Below, one piece after another: positions 52,420 to 63,841 of a stretch of 64,000 nucleotides of DNA. Below the pieces are notes generated by a model. That model saw only the letters and a program-made list of their open reading frames with translations. It was not told the DNA's origin and did not search any database. Each line of letters starts with the position of its first letter. Position 1 is the first letter of the stretch. The DNA lies in assembly GCA_041390105.1 (NCBI GenBank), contig JAWKQO010000001.1, forward strand, positions 746,001-810,000, written 5' to 3'. The position numbers were made by a program, and so were the translations under genes. This DNA comes from Gemmatimonadota bacterium (lineage in GTDB: Bacteria > Gemmatimonadota > Gemmatimonadetes > Longimicrobiales > Gaopeijiaceae).

Positions 52420-52539
52420 GCGCGAAATGGGCCCCGGCACCCCCAAAGCCCCCCCGCAACCACGGCGCAAACTGCGCCCGCGGCACTCCATGCCGCGGCG
52501 GCTCGCCTTGACCCTCGTGGAACCGGACGCCTAGGTTCG

Positions 52540-52557
52540 TTCGGACGATCGTCCGAA
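52540..52557. promoter_or_regulatory. Perfect 18-bp palindrome before TetR gene
   Basis: TTCGGACGATCGTCCGAA is fully self-complementary and ends 18 bases upstream of the TetR GTG codon. The position suggests an operator used by the TetR protein for control of itself and the following crotonase and aldehyde dehydrogenase genes. The half-site shares TTCGG with the two direct repeats at 4428 and 35232 but is inverted here. Confidence 0.8.
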
Positions 52558-52574
52558 TCTCCTCCCGGAGCGGT

Positions 52575-53234
52575 GTGGACGCCCGAACGCGGTACGACGA
52601 CAAGCTCGCCCTGATCCTGCACCGCTCGGCGGAGGTCTTCGCCCAGAAGGGATTCCACCAGGCGAGCGTCCGGGATATCTCTGCGGCGACGGGCGTCAGC
52701 CTCTCCGGGCTCTACTACTACTTCAAGAGCAAGGAGGACCTGCTCCTCCTCATCCAGACCCATGCCTTCGAGACATTGCTCGAGCGCTTGGAGATCTCCC
52801 TGGAGCAGCCACTACCCCCGGCGGAGCGCCTGTCGAGGATCGTGCACACCCACGTGCGCTTCTTCGTGGACAACATGGCCGAGATGAAGGTCCTCTCCCA
52901 CGAGGCCGATGCGCTTCCCGCCGGGCGGTCCGCGCCAGTGCGGACCCTGAAGCGGCGCTACGTCCAGCTGGTCGGCGAGTGCCTGGCCGCCTTGGCGCCC
53001 GAGGCCTCGCCTGGGGAGCTCCGCATCGGCACCTTCGCGCTCTTCGGGCAGCTCAACTGGATCTACACCTGGTACCGCCCCGATCTCGACCCCGACGCCC
53101 CCGCCCTCGCCGAGGCGCTGCTGCAGCTCTTCCTGCGCGGGTTCCCCGCCAGCGTCTCGGGTGGGTCGGCGGAACGTGCCGGGGTATCAAGCCAAGCTTT
53201 CTTCCACGCCGACGCTCGGCACGAACAGGACTGA
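52575..53234 (+). CDS. TetR-family regulator of acyl-CoA genes
   Basis: This is a 219-residue TetR protein. The DNA-binding part reads LILHRSAEVFAQKGFHQASVRDISAATGVSLSGLYYYFKSKEDLLLLIQ. The ligand domain (RLSRIVHTHVRFFVDNMAEMKVLSHEADALP, then FALFGQLNWIYTWYRPD) resembles the FadR/PaaR/KstR-like groups that sense acyl-CoA. The GTG at 52575 is 18 bases behind the palindrome. It is followed at five bases by an enoyl-CoA hydratase gene, so it probably controls fatty or aromatic acid catabolism. Confidence 0.88.
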   Translation: MDARTRYDDKLALILHRSAEVFAQKGFHQASVRDISAATGVSLSGLYYYFKSKEDLLLLIQTHAFETLLERLEISLEQPLPPAERLSRIVHTHVRFFVDNMAEMKVLSHEADALPAGRSAPVRTLKRRYVQLVGECLAALAPEASPGELRIGTFALFGQLNWIYTWYRPDLDPDAPALAEALLQLFLRGFPASVSGGSAERAGVSSQAFFHADARHEQD

Positions 53235-53238
53235 GGGA

Positions 53239-54039
53239 ATGAGCGACAAGAAGCTGGTCCACTATGAAGCCAAGGATGGAGTCGCCCTGCTCACGCTCGA
53301 CGACCCGCCGGCCAACACCTATACGCACGAGATGATGCGTCAGCTCGACGAGGCCATCGTGCGTGCCCGCTTCGACGACTCGGTCTGGGTGGTCGTGCTC
53401 ACGGGGAAGGGCGAGAAGTTCTTCAGCGCCGGCGCCAACATCCAGATGCTCTCCGAAGTCACGTCCGGCTTCAAGTACTGTTTCTGCCTGCACGCGAACG
53501 AGACGCTGAATCGCCTCGAGCACACCCCCAAGCTCATCATCGCCGCGTTGAATGGTCACACCGTCGGCGGCGGGCTCGAGATCGCGATGGCCGCCGACAT
53601 CCGCATCGCCCGCAAGGGCGCAGGCAAGTGCGGCCTGCCCGAGGTCAGCCTGGGCGTACTGCCTGGCACGGGCGGGACGCAGCGGCTGGTGCGCATCGTG
53701 GGCAAGTCGAAGGCGATCGAGCTGATGGCCACCGGCGACATGTTCGACTTCGAGAAAGCGGAGAGCCTCGGGTTGGTCAACCAGGTCTGGGCGTCGGAGT
53801 CACACGCGGACTTCATGGAGAAGATCATGGAGTACGCCAAACAGTTCACGCCGCCCAACAAGGCCGCCAAAGCGGTCGGCAACATCAAGCGTTCGGTGCA
53901 GACCGGCGCCGAGGTCCCCTTCGAGCTGGCACTCACGCTCGAGCGTGAGCTGCAGCAACAGCTCTTCCAGAGCGAGGACGCACGCGAAGGCCTGAACGCG
54001 TACGTCCAGAAGCGCACGCCCGAATTCAAAGGGCGCTGA
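53239..54039 (+). CDS. Enoyl-CoA hydratase/isomerase family protein
   Basis: This is a 266-residue crotonase starting at ATG 53239 behind GAGGGA. Acyl-CoA oxyanion glycines are in FFSAGANIQML and NGHTVGGGLEIAMAADIRIA, the catalytic glutamates in GLEIAM and LPEVSLGVLPGTGGTQRL. It should hydrate trans-2-enoyl-CoA in beta-oxidation; an isomerase role is also possible. The TetR gene upstream and the aldehyde dehydrogenase two bases downstream form one operon. Confidence 0.9.
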   Translation: MSDKKLVHYEAKDGVALLTLDDPPANTYTHEMMRQLDEAIVRARFDDSVWVVVLTGKGEKFFSAGANIQMLSEVTSGFKYCFCLHANETLNRLEHTPKLIIAALNGHTVGGGLEIAMAADIRIARKGAGKCGLPEVSLGVLPGTGGTQRLVRIVGKSKAIELMATGDMFDFEKAESLGLVNQVWASESHADFMEKIMEYAKQFTPPNKAAKAVGNIKRSVQTGAEVPFELALTLERELQQQLFQSEDAREGLNAYVQKRTPEFKGR

Positions 54040-54041
54040 GC

Positions 54042-55490
54042 ATGGAGGGAGTGCGCACCCGCCTCTGGATCGATGGCGCCTGGAGTGACGCGAGCGATGG
54101 CACGCGCGTCGCCGACGTCAACCCGGCCACACATGAGGTCATCGCGGAGATCCAGTTCGCGGGAGTCTCGGACGTCGACCGCGCGGTGGAAGCCGCGCGG
54201 TCGGCAGCCGGTCCCTGGGCCTCCCTCAATCCGCACAAGCGCAGCGCCCTGCTGTGGAAGCTGGCCGATCTGATCGAGGCCAACGCCGAGGAGTTGGCTC
54301 GCCTGGAGACGGCAGACAACGGGAAGCCGTTCTTCGAATCCCACAAAGTGGACCTGCCCAGTGTCGTGGAGAACTTCCGCTACTTCGCGGGGCTCGCCGA
54401 CAAGGTGCAGGGCGATACCATCCCGGTTGCGGGCCCCTTCCTCAACTACACGCTCCGGGAGCCGGTCGGAGTGGTGGGCATCATCGTTCCGTGGAACTTC
54501 CCGCTGTCGCTGGCGGCCTGGAAGGTGGCCCCTGCCCTGGCCTGCGGAAACACCATTGTCCTGAAGCCCGCCGAAGAGACCCCGTTGACTGCGCTACGTC
54601 TGGCCGAGCTGGCCGGTGAAGCAGGGTTTCCTCCCGGCGTGCTCAACGTGATCGCGGGAGACGGGGAGACCACCGGCGCGGCCCTCGTGCGACATCCTGG
54701 CGTGGACGCCGTCGCGTTCACCGGCTCCACCGAGGTGGGCCGCATCGTCATGAGAACCGCGGCCGATACACTGAAGAAGGTGTCCCTGGAGCTCGGCGGG
54801 AAGAGCCCGAACATCGTCTTCGCGGACGCGGATCTGAAGGCCGCCGTGCGCGGTGCGTCCACCGGCATCTTCTACGGTATGGGCGAGGTGTGCGCGGCGG
54901 GTTCGCGTATCCTGGTCGAGAGCAGCATCTACGACGACTTCGTGGCTGCCTTCGCGGAGCGCGCCGCGACCATGAACGTGGGCGATCCCATGGACGGCAA
55001 GACCCGGATCGGCGCCATCGTGAGCCCAGCGCAGACCGAGCGGATCATGCGTTATGTGGATGCAGGCAGGGCGGAAGGGGCACGCCTCCTGTGTGGTGGA
55101 GAGCGGGTGCAGGTGAACGGTCGCGGGAACTTCGTCACGGCCACCGCGTTTGCGGACGTCGATCCCGGCATGACCATCGCACAAGAGGAGATCTTCGGTC
55201 CGGTAGCCGCCATCGTGCGCTTCGAAGACCTCGACGACGCCATCCGCATCGGCAACGACACCATCTACGGCCTGGCCGCGGGCGTCTGGACCCGGGACAT
55301 CGGCAAGGCCCACCGCGTGGCCAAGGAGTTGAAGGCGGGGACCGTCTGGATCAACACCTACAACCAGTACGACTCCGCCTCCCCCTTCGGTGGGTACAAG
55401 TCGAGCGGGTTCGGGCGTGATCTGGGCTACCAGGCAGCGCTCGAGAAGTACACGCAGACCAAGAGCGTTTGGGTGGCGTTGGACCGCTAG
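54042..55490 (+). CDS. NAD(P)+-dependent aldehyde dehydrogenase
   Basis: This 482-residue enzyme oxidises aldehydes to acids. NAD-binding begins VVGIIVPWNFPLSLAAWKVAPALACGNTIVLKPAEETPLTAL, the general-base glutamate is in KKVSLELGGKSPN, and the catalytic cysteine in GMGEVCAAGSRILVE. The C-terminal SPFGGYKSSGFGRDLGYQAALEKYTQTKSVW is typical of betaine/phenylacetaldehyde-type ALDHs. The start lies two bases after the crotonase stop, so the products are made together. Specific substrate unknown. Confidence 0.93.
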   Translation: MEGVRTRLWIDGAWSDASDGTRVADVNPATHEVIAEIQFAGVSDVDRAVEAARSAAGPWASLNPHKRSALLWKLADLIEANAEELARLETADNGKPFFESHKVDLPSVVENFRYFAGLADKVQGDTIPVAGPFLNYTLREPVGVVGIIVPWNFPLSLAAWKVAPALACGNTIVLKPAEETPLTALRLAELAGEAGFPPGVLNVIAGDGETTGAALVRHPGVDAVAFTGSTEVGRIVMRTAADTLKKVSLELGGKSPNIVFADADLKAAVRGASTGIFYGMGEVCAAGSRILVESSIYDDFVAAFAERAATMNVGDPMDGKTRIGAIVSPAQTERIMRYVDAGRAEGARLLCGGERVQVNGRGNFVTATAFADVDPGMTIAQEEIFGPVAAIVRFEDLDDAIRIGNDTIYGLAAGVWTRDIGKAHRVAKELKAGTVWINTYNQYDSASPFGGYKSSGFGRDLGYQAALEKYTQTKSVWVALDR

Positions 55491-55574
55491 CGGTCGCGAC
55501 CCGGTCGTTGTTCCGTAGGCGGCGCCAGTAGGCCTGGAGCGTTGTTGGGAATCTCCAGATCAATGAGGCGGGTC

Positions 55575-56555
55575 ATGCGATCGTCCCTGGCACTGCGCAC
55601 CTTGGCGGGGGCTCTCCTCCTCGTCGCGGCGCCTGCTCTTGCCCAGACCCCACACATCCGGGTGACCCTCCTCGGCACGGGGCGCCCCGATCCGGCCGTC
55701 GACCGGTTCGGCCCGGCCACACTCGTGCAGGCCGGCGGACAGACGCTCCTGTTCGACGCTGGCCGGGGCGTGACGCAGCGCCTTTGGCAATCGGGCATTC
55801 CGTTGGGGACGGTGCGCGCCCTCTTTCTCACGCACCTCCACTCCGACCACACAGTCGGGATTCCGGACCTTTGGCTGACCGGTTGGCTGCCGACGCCGTT
55901 CGGTCGACGGGATCAGCCGTTGGAGGTATGGGGGCCGGAGGGGACGGGCGCGATGATGACCCACCTGAGGGAAGCCTACGACTGGGATGTCCGCGTGCGC
56001 CGCGACGGAGAGCACCTGCCGCCGGCCGGCATCGAGGTCACCGCCCACGATGTGGAGGAGGGCCTGGTCTTCGATCGCGAGGGAGTACGGGTGACGGTGT
56101 TCCTCGTGGACCACGGTGGATTGCTCGAACCCGCGTTCGGCTACCGCGTGGATTACGCCGGACACTCTGTAGTGATCTCGGGCGACACCCGGCCCAGTGA
56201 GAACCTCATTCGCCATGCGTCCGGTGCCGACGTACTGGTGCACGAGGTGGCTGCGGTACGCCCAGAGCTGCTCGCGGCGTCCGCCTCGGCACCGGTGGCC
56301 CAACGAATCCTGGGCTTCCACACCTCGCCGGAGGACGCAGGCCGCGTGTTCGAGCGCGTGGCGCCGAAGCTGGCGGTGCTCACTCACGTGGTGCTTCTCA
56401 CCACGGACCCCGCGTTCCCGCCACCTACGGCCGACCAGGTCTTGAGCCGAGCACAATCGACCTACGGTGGCCCGCTCATGCTCGGGGAAGATCTGATGGC
56501 GATCGAGATCGGAGACTCGGTGGCCGTCCATCGGCCGACCCCCAACCCTCGGTAG
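55575..56555 (+). CDS. Secreted metallo-beta-lactamase-fold hydrolase (RNase Z-like/arylsulfatase type)
   Basis: This is a 326-residue exported MBL protein. A signal peptide (ATG 55575, MRSSLALRTLAGALLLVAAPALAQ) precedes RVTLLGTGRPDPAVDRFGPATLVQAGGQTLLFDAG, the beginning of RNase Z-like and arylsulfatase MBL enzymes. The zinc motif is THLHSDHTVGIPDLWLTG, then SGDTRPSENLI and VLTHVVLLT. Because it is secreted, an RNA substrate is unlikely; a phosphodiester or sulfate ester is more probable. The ATG at 55563 is possible but lacks a ribosome site. Confidence 0.85.
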   Translation: MRSSLALRTLAGALLLVAAPALAQTPHIRVTLLGTGRPDPAVDRFGPATLVQAGGQTLLFDAGRGVTQRLWQSGIPLGTVRALFLTHLHSDHTVGIPDLWLTGWLPTPFGRRDQPLEVWGPEGTGAMMTHLREAYDWDVRVRRDGEHLPPAGIEVTAHDVEEGLVFDREGVRVTVFLVDHGGLLEPAFGYRVDYAGHSVVISGDTRPSENLIRHASGADVLVHEVAAVRPELLAASASAPVAQRILGFHTSPEDAGRVFERVAPKLAVLTHVVLLTTDPAFPPPTADQVLSRAQSTYGGPLMLGEDLMAIEIGDSVAVHRPTPNPR

Positions 56556-56679
56556 CAAGCGCGAAGCCAAAGGCTGACGGTGTACTCACGCTCCACGCGC
56601 CGGGAGTTGCTCTGCCGTCACGCAGCGCCCCTTGCCCCCGCCCGCCCCTCGCGACGGCCCTGCGCAGGTCACCGGTGCG

Positions 56680-57420
56680 TCAGCAGAACCCGAACCCCAA
56701 GGGAGGGACCCCGAGGCGGCGGCGCGCGGCCTTCTGCATGAACTGCTCGGTGTAGAGCCGGATGTGCGCGCCGCGCTGGTAGACCTCCACCATGTGCAGT
56801 TCCTGGGGCGAGATCATGCGCAGCTGATCCGCGCCCCCCAGCAGCGGCGCCTCGTCCAAGCAGACCTTGATCTCGGCCGGCCGGCCGCGCACATACGCGC
56901 AGTCCAGGGAGGCGTAGCTGATGAAGCTGCCTCGCGGGCACGGAATGAGATGGACGCCCGCGCGGCCGCGGATGAAGTCGAGCAGATCCGCAGCACCGGA
57001 CCACAGCAGGTCCTGGCGCTCGATCGTGCGCACCGACACAGCCGTGGCGTTGCGCCGGCGCTTGAAGCGATCCGCGACCACCTTCACGCCCTCGAGGACG
57101 ATGGGGTCCGGCTCCATCTCGATCTGCACGGGGCCGTCAGGAGCGAGCTCGATGAGCAGGTCCGCGTATCCCAGCATCTCGACCCGGTAGAGATCGGGGC
57201 CTGCGTGGACGCGTGGAAGGCGAAAACCTCCATCCGCCCGCGTGTAGGTGCCCCAGTCCGCCTGCTCAGGTCCGATCCAGGCGCCCAGCAGCGGCGTTCC
57301 CGTGCGGACGTCGACGATGTGCCCCACCAACGTGGGCGGCTCCTGGCTCGGCTGCTCCTGGGCCGTCAGGAACTGGGCGGTCGACAGCAACACCGCAAGC
57401 GAGGCGAGGGCGTGGCGCAT
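56680..57420 (-). CDS. Carboxypeptidase-regulatory/TonB-plug-like exported protein
   Basis: This is a 246-residue protein. The signal peptide (residues 1-20, ending LTAQ) leads to a carboxypeptidase-regulatory-like domain (TLVGHIVDVRTGTPLLGAWIG, GGFRLPRVHAG) and then a TonB plug-like segment (IVLEGVKVVADRFKRRRNATAVSVRTIERQD, near residue 110) with a cysteine-rich end (LDCAYVRGRP, VCLDEAPL). The beta barrel of true receptors is absent, so it is a plug-only relative common in Gemmatimonadota. Function unknown. Confidence 0.78.
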   Translation of the reverse strand: MRHALASLAVLLSTAQFLTAQEQPSQEPPTLVGHIVDVRTGTPLLGAWIGPEQADWGTYTRADGGFRLPRVHAGPDLYRVEMLGYADLLIELAPDGPVQIEMEPDPIVLEGVKVVADRFKRRRNATAVSVRTIERQDLLWSGAADLLDFIRGRAGVHLIPCPRGSFISYASLDCAYVRGRPAEIKVCLDEAPLLGGADQLRMISPQELHMVEVYQRGAHIRLYTEQFMQKAARRRLGVPPLGFGFC

Positions 57421-57543
57421 GGAGTCCTCCGGCCAGGAGTAGAGCGGATGGCGGCTATCCTCTCCTACGCCTCCCCCCGCCAGAGGTTTCCCCTCCCGTG
57501 TACCGGGCGCGGCCCCGGCCGCCTGGCGCCGAGGCCCGTGGGG

Positions 57544-58173
57544 TCACCCCTGCGTCAGGTTGGGTCGATCGTCCGGTCCGCGCAACCCGGCGTCCAGGTC
57601 GTGCAGCAGGCCGTCCCGCACGTCGTAGATCCAGCCGTGCACGTGCAGCGTGCGATCCGCCTCCCAGGCCTCCGTGACCCAGGGGGTGGCCGCCACCGCG
57701 TCCACCTGAGCCAGGACGTTGAGCTCGCACAGGCGCCTCCAACGCGCCCCCGGCTCGGCCAACGTCCCCAACTCTCCGGCGTGCGCGTCCCGCACCGCTC
57801 GGATCGGCTCCAGCCACTGGTCGATCGGCCCCGCCAGGGGCTGCGCATCGAGGGCTGCCTGCACACCTCCGCACCCGTAGTGTCCGCAGACGATCACGTC
57901 CGTGACCTGAAGGGTGGCGACGGCATATTGCAGGACGGACTCGAGGTTGAGGTCCCCCGGGCGCACGACGTTGGCCACGTTGCGGTGCACGAACACCTCA
58001 CCGGGGTCGAGGCCGACGATCTGGTTGGCGGGCACCCGGCTGTCCGAGCAGCCGATCCATAGGAAGCGAGGACTCTGCTGCCTTGAAAGGCGGGAGAAGA
58101 AGTCGGGGTCCTCGTGGACCCGGGCCTCGGCCCATTCCCGATTGTTGGCGAAGAGCTGGGGAAGAAAGCGCAC
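57544..58173 (-). CDS. Beta-class carbonic anhydrase
   Basis: This 209-residue zinc enzyme interconverts CO2 and bicarbonate. The zinc ligands are C42, H98 and C101, and the catalytic D44-R46 pair is in CSDSRVPA; the HYGCGG motif and VFVHRNVANVV are canonical. The sequence has no signal peptide, so it is cytoplasmic. It is single, facing the plug-like gene, with the thiolase operon on the opposite side. Confidence 0.95.
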   Translation of the reverse strand: MRFLPQLFANNREWAEARVHEDPDFFSRLSRQQSPRFLWIGCSDSRVPANQIVGLDPGEVFVHRNVANVVRPGDLNLESVLQYAVATLQVTDVIVCGHYGCGGVQAALDAQPLAGPIDQWLEPIRAVRDAHAGELGTLAEPGARWRRLCELNVLAQVDAVAATPWVTEAWEADRTLHVHGWIYDVRDGLLHDLDAGLRGPDDRPNLTQG

Positions 58174-58324
58174 CGTCTATCCATTCGCGGGTGTGAAGCG
58201 CGCGCCCGGCACACCGTGCCCCGGGGCACGCCCGGTTGGCCTTGCAGGGCCTGCCGGGCGCGGGTAGCCTAGGGCTCGCCGAACCCCGGGCCAAGTCCCC
58301 GCACCACGCAACCACCGCCCCTGT

Positions 58325-59520
<1,196 letters not shown>

Positions 59521-59524
<4 letters not shown>

Positions 59525-60390
59525 GCATCCGGCGCGTCACCGTCATCGGCGCGGGCACCATGGGACACGGCATCGCGCAGGTCGCGGCCGCCTCCGGCTA
59601 CACCGTGGTGCTGAACGACGTCAGCGCAGCCGCGGTCGACGCCGGCCTGCAGCGCGTCCGCGCGAACCTCGACAAGGGTGTGGAGTTGGGGAAGGTGGAC
59701 CCGAGCGCGCGCGACGTTACTCTGGCCCGCTTGAGCGGCAGCGGACGCGTCTCCGAGGCGGTTGCCGACGCCGACCTGGTGATCGAAGCCATCCCGGAGC
59801 GCGCCGATCTCAAGCGCGCTCTGTTCGCCGGAGTCGCTGCCTCCGCACCGACGGGAGCTCTGCTGGCCACCAACACATCGTCCCTTTCGATCGCGGAGTT
59901 GGCCGAGGCTACGCCCAATCCGTCGCGCTTCTTGGGTCTGCACTTCTTCAACCCCGTTCACATCATGGCGCTGGTCGAGGTCGTGCATGGGCCAGATACC
60001 TCGGGGGAAACGCTGGCCGCGGGGCTGGCCTTCGCCCGGTCGCTCGGAAAGGAGCCGATCTCGGTGAAGGACTCCCCGGGCTTCGCCTCCTCGCGGCTGG
60101 GTGTGATCCTGGGCCTGGAGGCCATGCGCATGGTGGAGGAGGGTGTGGCCAGTGCCCAGGACATCGACAAGGCGATGGAGCTGGGCTATCGCCATCCCAT
60201 GGGTCCGCTCAAGCTCACGGACCTGGTCGGATTGGACGTGCGCCTGGGGATCGCCGAGTACCTGCACAGCGCGTTGGGGGCCCCGCACTTCGAGCCACCC
60301 GCCATCCTGCGCCGCATGGTCGCCGAGGGGAGGCTGGGCAAGAAAACCGGCCAGGGGTTCTACGATTGGACGGACGGAGCCAAAGGATGA
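59521..60390 (+). CDS. 3-hydroxyacyl-CoA (3-hydroxybutyryl-CoA) dehydrogenase
   Basis: This 289-residue NAD-dependent enzyme oxidises 3-hydroxyacyl-CoA to 3-ketoacyl-CoA. The Rossmann site is VTVIGAGTMGHGIAQVAAASGYTV, and the C-terminal half holds GLHFFNPVHIMALVEV with the catalytic histidine, and the KDSPGFASSRL dimer region. The start is GTG at 59521 (GTGA overlap with the thiolase); the stop overlaps the hydratase ATG. Single-domain size shows it is not a fused FadB-type protein. Confidence 0.95.
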
Positions 60391-61166
60391 GCGAGCAGAG
60401 CGTCGTCGTCACGGTCGAACCACCGCTGGCCTGGATCCGCATCGACCGACCGGACAAGCTCAACGCCCTGAACGAGTCGGTGCGGCAGCAGATCATGCAG
60501 GCCGTCGACGCGCTGGCCTCCGACGACGCCGTGAAAGTGGCCATCCTCCACGGCGCCGGCGAGAAGGCGTTCGTCGCGGGCGCCGATGTCAGCGAGTTCG
60601 CCGCCCGCACGCCGGCGGAGCAGCGCCGCATGTACCAGCTCCGCCGCGTGTATGATGCGGTGGCCGAGTTCCCGAAGCCGCTGATCGCCGCCATTCACGG
60701 CTACTGCCTGGGCGGTGGCTCCGAACTGGCGCTGGCGTGTGACGTGCGCGTAGCCGACGTGACGGCGCAGTTCGGACAGGCCGAGATTCGACTGGGATTG
60801 ATCCCGGGCGCGGGAGGGACGCAGCGTCTCGCTCGCCTGGTGGGTCCCGGCCAGGCCATGCGCATCGCGCTGTCCGGGGACGTCATCGACGCCACCGAAG
60901 CGCACCGCATCGGGCTCGTGGAGATCCTGGCCGACGCCGGCCAACACCTGGGGAAGGCGCGCGAGCTGGCCGAGCGTATGGCCCGCTGGAGCCCGGTGGC
61001 GCTGCGGCTCGCCAAGCAGGCCGTACGCGCCGCGGCGGAGATGCCGCTGGCGGCCGGCCTGGAGCTCGAGAGGGAGCTCTTCCTGGCGGCCTTCGCCAGT
61101 GCCGACGGCCGCGAAGGCGTGCAGGCCTTCATCGAGAAACGGCGAGCGGAGTTCAGCGGCGCATGA
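60387..61166 (+). CDS. Enoyl-CoA hydratase
   Basis: This 259-residue crotonase hydrates enoyl-CoA in the same pathway. Motifs include FVAGADVSEFAAR, HGYCLGGGSELALACDVRVA and FGQAEIRLGLIPGAGGTQRLARLVG with both catalytic glutamates. The ATG at 60387 overlaps the dehydrogenase TGA and its own stop overlaps the DUF3311 gene start. With the thiolase and dehydrogenase it makes a beta-oxidation half-cycle; no acyl-CoA dehydrogenase or ligase is in this operon. Confidence 0.94.
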   Translation: MSEQSVVVTVEPPLAWIRIDRPDKLNALNESVRQQIMQAVDALASDDAVKVAILHGAGEKAFVAGADVSEFAARTPAEQRRMYQLRRVYDAVAEFPKPLIAAIHGYCLGGGSELALACDVRVADVTAQFGQAEIRLGLIPGAGGTQRLARLVGPGQAMRIALSGDVIDATEAHRIGLVEILADAGQHLGKARELAERMARWSPVALRLAKQAVRAAAEMPLAAGLELERELFLAAFASADGREGVQAFIEKRRAEFSGA

Positions 61167-61366
61167 GAACGAAGGTGTTGATCGCCTACCTGATCGCGCT
61201 GACCCTCGCCACCATCTGGCCGGGCGCGGCCCTCGCCAATCGGGTGCGCCCCTTCATCTTCGGTCTTCCTTTCAACTTCGCGTGGTACGCCTTCTGGATC
61301 CTCTTGGGCTTCGTGCTGTTCCTGTGGTTGGACGCCGAACAACAACGGCGGGAGCGCGGCCAATGA
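61163..61366 (+). CDS. DUF3311-type small membrane protein, SSS transporter partner
   Basis: This 67-residue protein has two hydrophobic helices (residues about 5-22 and 38-55) joined by ALANRVRPFIFGLPFNFAWYA, the pattern of DUF3311 proteins that precede SSS transporters. The ATG at 61163 overlaps the hydratase stop; the symporter starts 40 bases downstream. It may stabilise the transporter. Confidence 0.82.
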   Translation: MRTKVLIAYLIALTLATIWPGAALANRVRPFIFGLPFNFAWYAFWILLGFVLFLWLDAEQQRRERGQ

Positions 61367-61406
61367 ACGCCGGAACCCTTCCCTGCTTTGAACGGGCGGA
61401 TCTGTA

Positions 61407-62888
<1,482 letters not shown>

Positions 62889-62939
62889 CCGCCCGACGCG
62901 CCCGTCGCGATCGGAAAGAACCAAGCCCGCACGGCGTGG

Positions 62940-63836
62940 CTACATCTGTCCGGCAAGGTACTCCGCATTCACCTTGAGCATCCAATAGGCCTCCGGACTG
63001 ATGAACTTGACGTTGAGCGCATCCAGCTCATTCGCGAATGCGACCAGCTCGTTGCTCGCCGCCGTCGGGTTGCCCGCGGCCAGGTTCGCCGCGACCGCAT
63101 CCAGCTTGACCTGCAGGCTGTTGCAGACCCCCTGATTGGTGATCCAGCCAAGGGTGGTGCAGGAGGCCGTGAGCTGCTGCACGATCTCAGGAAGGCCCAA
63201 CGCATCCGGGGAGTGTGTGGGGGCAGGCACTTCGAACGTCTCCGCGAACGACGCAGGATCGTGGTGAATACCATCGGGATTCTCTTCTGGCGTCCCCCAC
63301 GGCTCGGCACAGCACGCAGCCCAGGCGGGCTCTGTCCGTGCAGATCGGAGGCCAGGCAGGAAGGGACTGCGCAGAGCGAATCCTGCCAGCGTTGACCCCG
63401 GCTCAAGACCGTCGAGCTCCCAGGCGACACCTCGCACGTTTCCCCAGGCAATCCCATCTGTCATTTCCACCAACTTCCACGCCCCAGGGGTAGATGCTCC
63501 CAACGGTACAGTGAAGCCCCTGTCAGTCCGTGTAAAGGTGCGCCCATGGGCGTCGATACTATCGTAGACACCGCTGCTCGGTAGCCGCACGGGCTGCCCC
63601 GTAGCGGACGGATCGACCAAGTCTATGTATGCAGCCGCGAGGGGATGCTGGCCGGCCACCGGATTCGACAGTGAGTACCGGTAGATCCAATAGTCGGCCG
63701 AGTCCTCGATCGCGTCGAGTTGGAGTAGCGATCCGGCGACACTCTGAACACCCGCTTTCACAGAGTCCCCACCGAAGACCAACAGCAGTGCCGCACACCC
63801 CGCGACGGCGATGACCACAGCGCTGGTTCGTTCCAT
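62940..63836 (-). CDS. Exported protein with C-terminal FIMAH domain
   Basis: This is a 298-residue secreted protein. The signal peptide (residues 1-28) precedes about 190 residues of beta-rich unknown sequence with two cysteine-rich patches (AACCAEPW), and the C-terminus (GWITNQGVCNSLQVKLDAVAANLAAGNPTAASNELVAFANELDALNVKFISPEAYWML) is a FIMAH domain, a helical module of surface proteins. It follows the edge gene by six bases and is cotranscribed with it. Function unknown. Confidence 0.78.
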   Translation of the reverse strand: MERTSAVVIAVAGCAALLLVFGGDSVKAGVQSVAGSLLQLDAIEDSADYWIYRYSLSNPVAGQHPLAAAYIDLVDPSATGQPVRLPSSGVYDSIDAHGRTFTRTDRGFTVPLGASTPGAWKLVEMTDGIAWGNVRGVAWELDGLEPGSTLAGFALRSPFLPGLRSARTEPAWAACCAEPWGTPEENPDGIHHDPASFAETFEVPAPTHSPDALGLPEIVQQLTASCTTLGWITNQGVCNSLQVKLDAVAANLAAGNPTAASNELVAFANELDALNVKFISPEAYWMLKVNAEYLAGQM

Positions 63837-63841
63837 CTAGA

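Noticed and set aside
52540..52557. TTCGG palindrome as a third copy of the dnaE2-type site
   Set aside because: The half-sites are inverted, not direct, and it sits before a TetR gene, so a TetR operator is the simpler reading.
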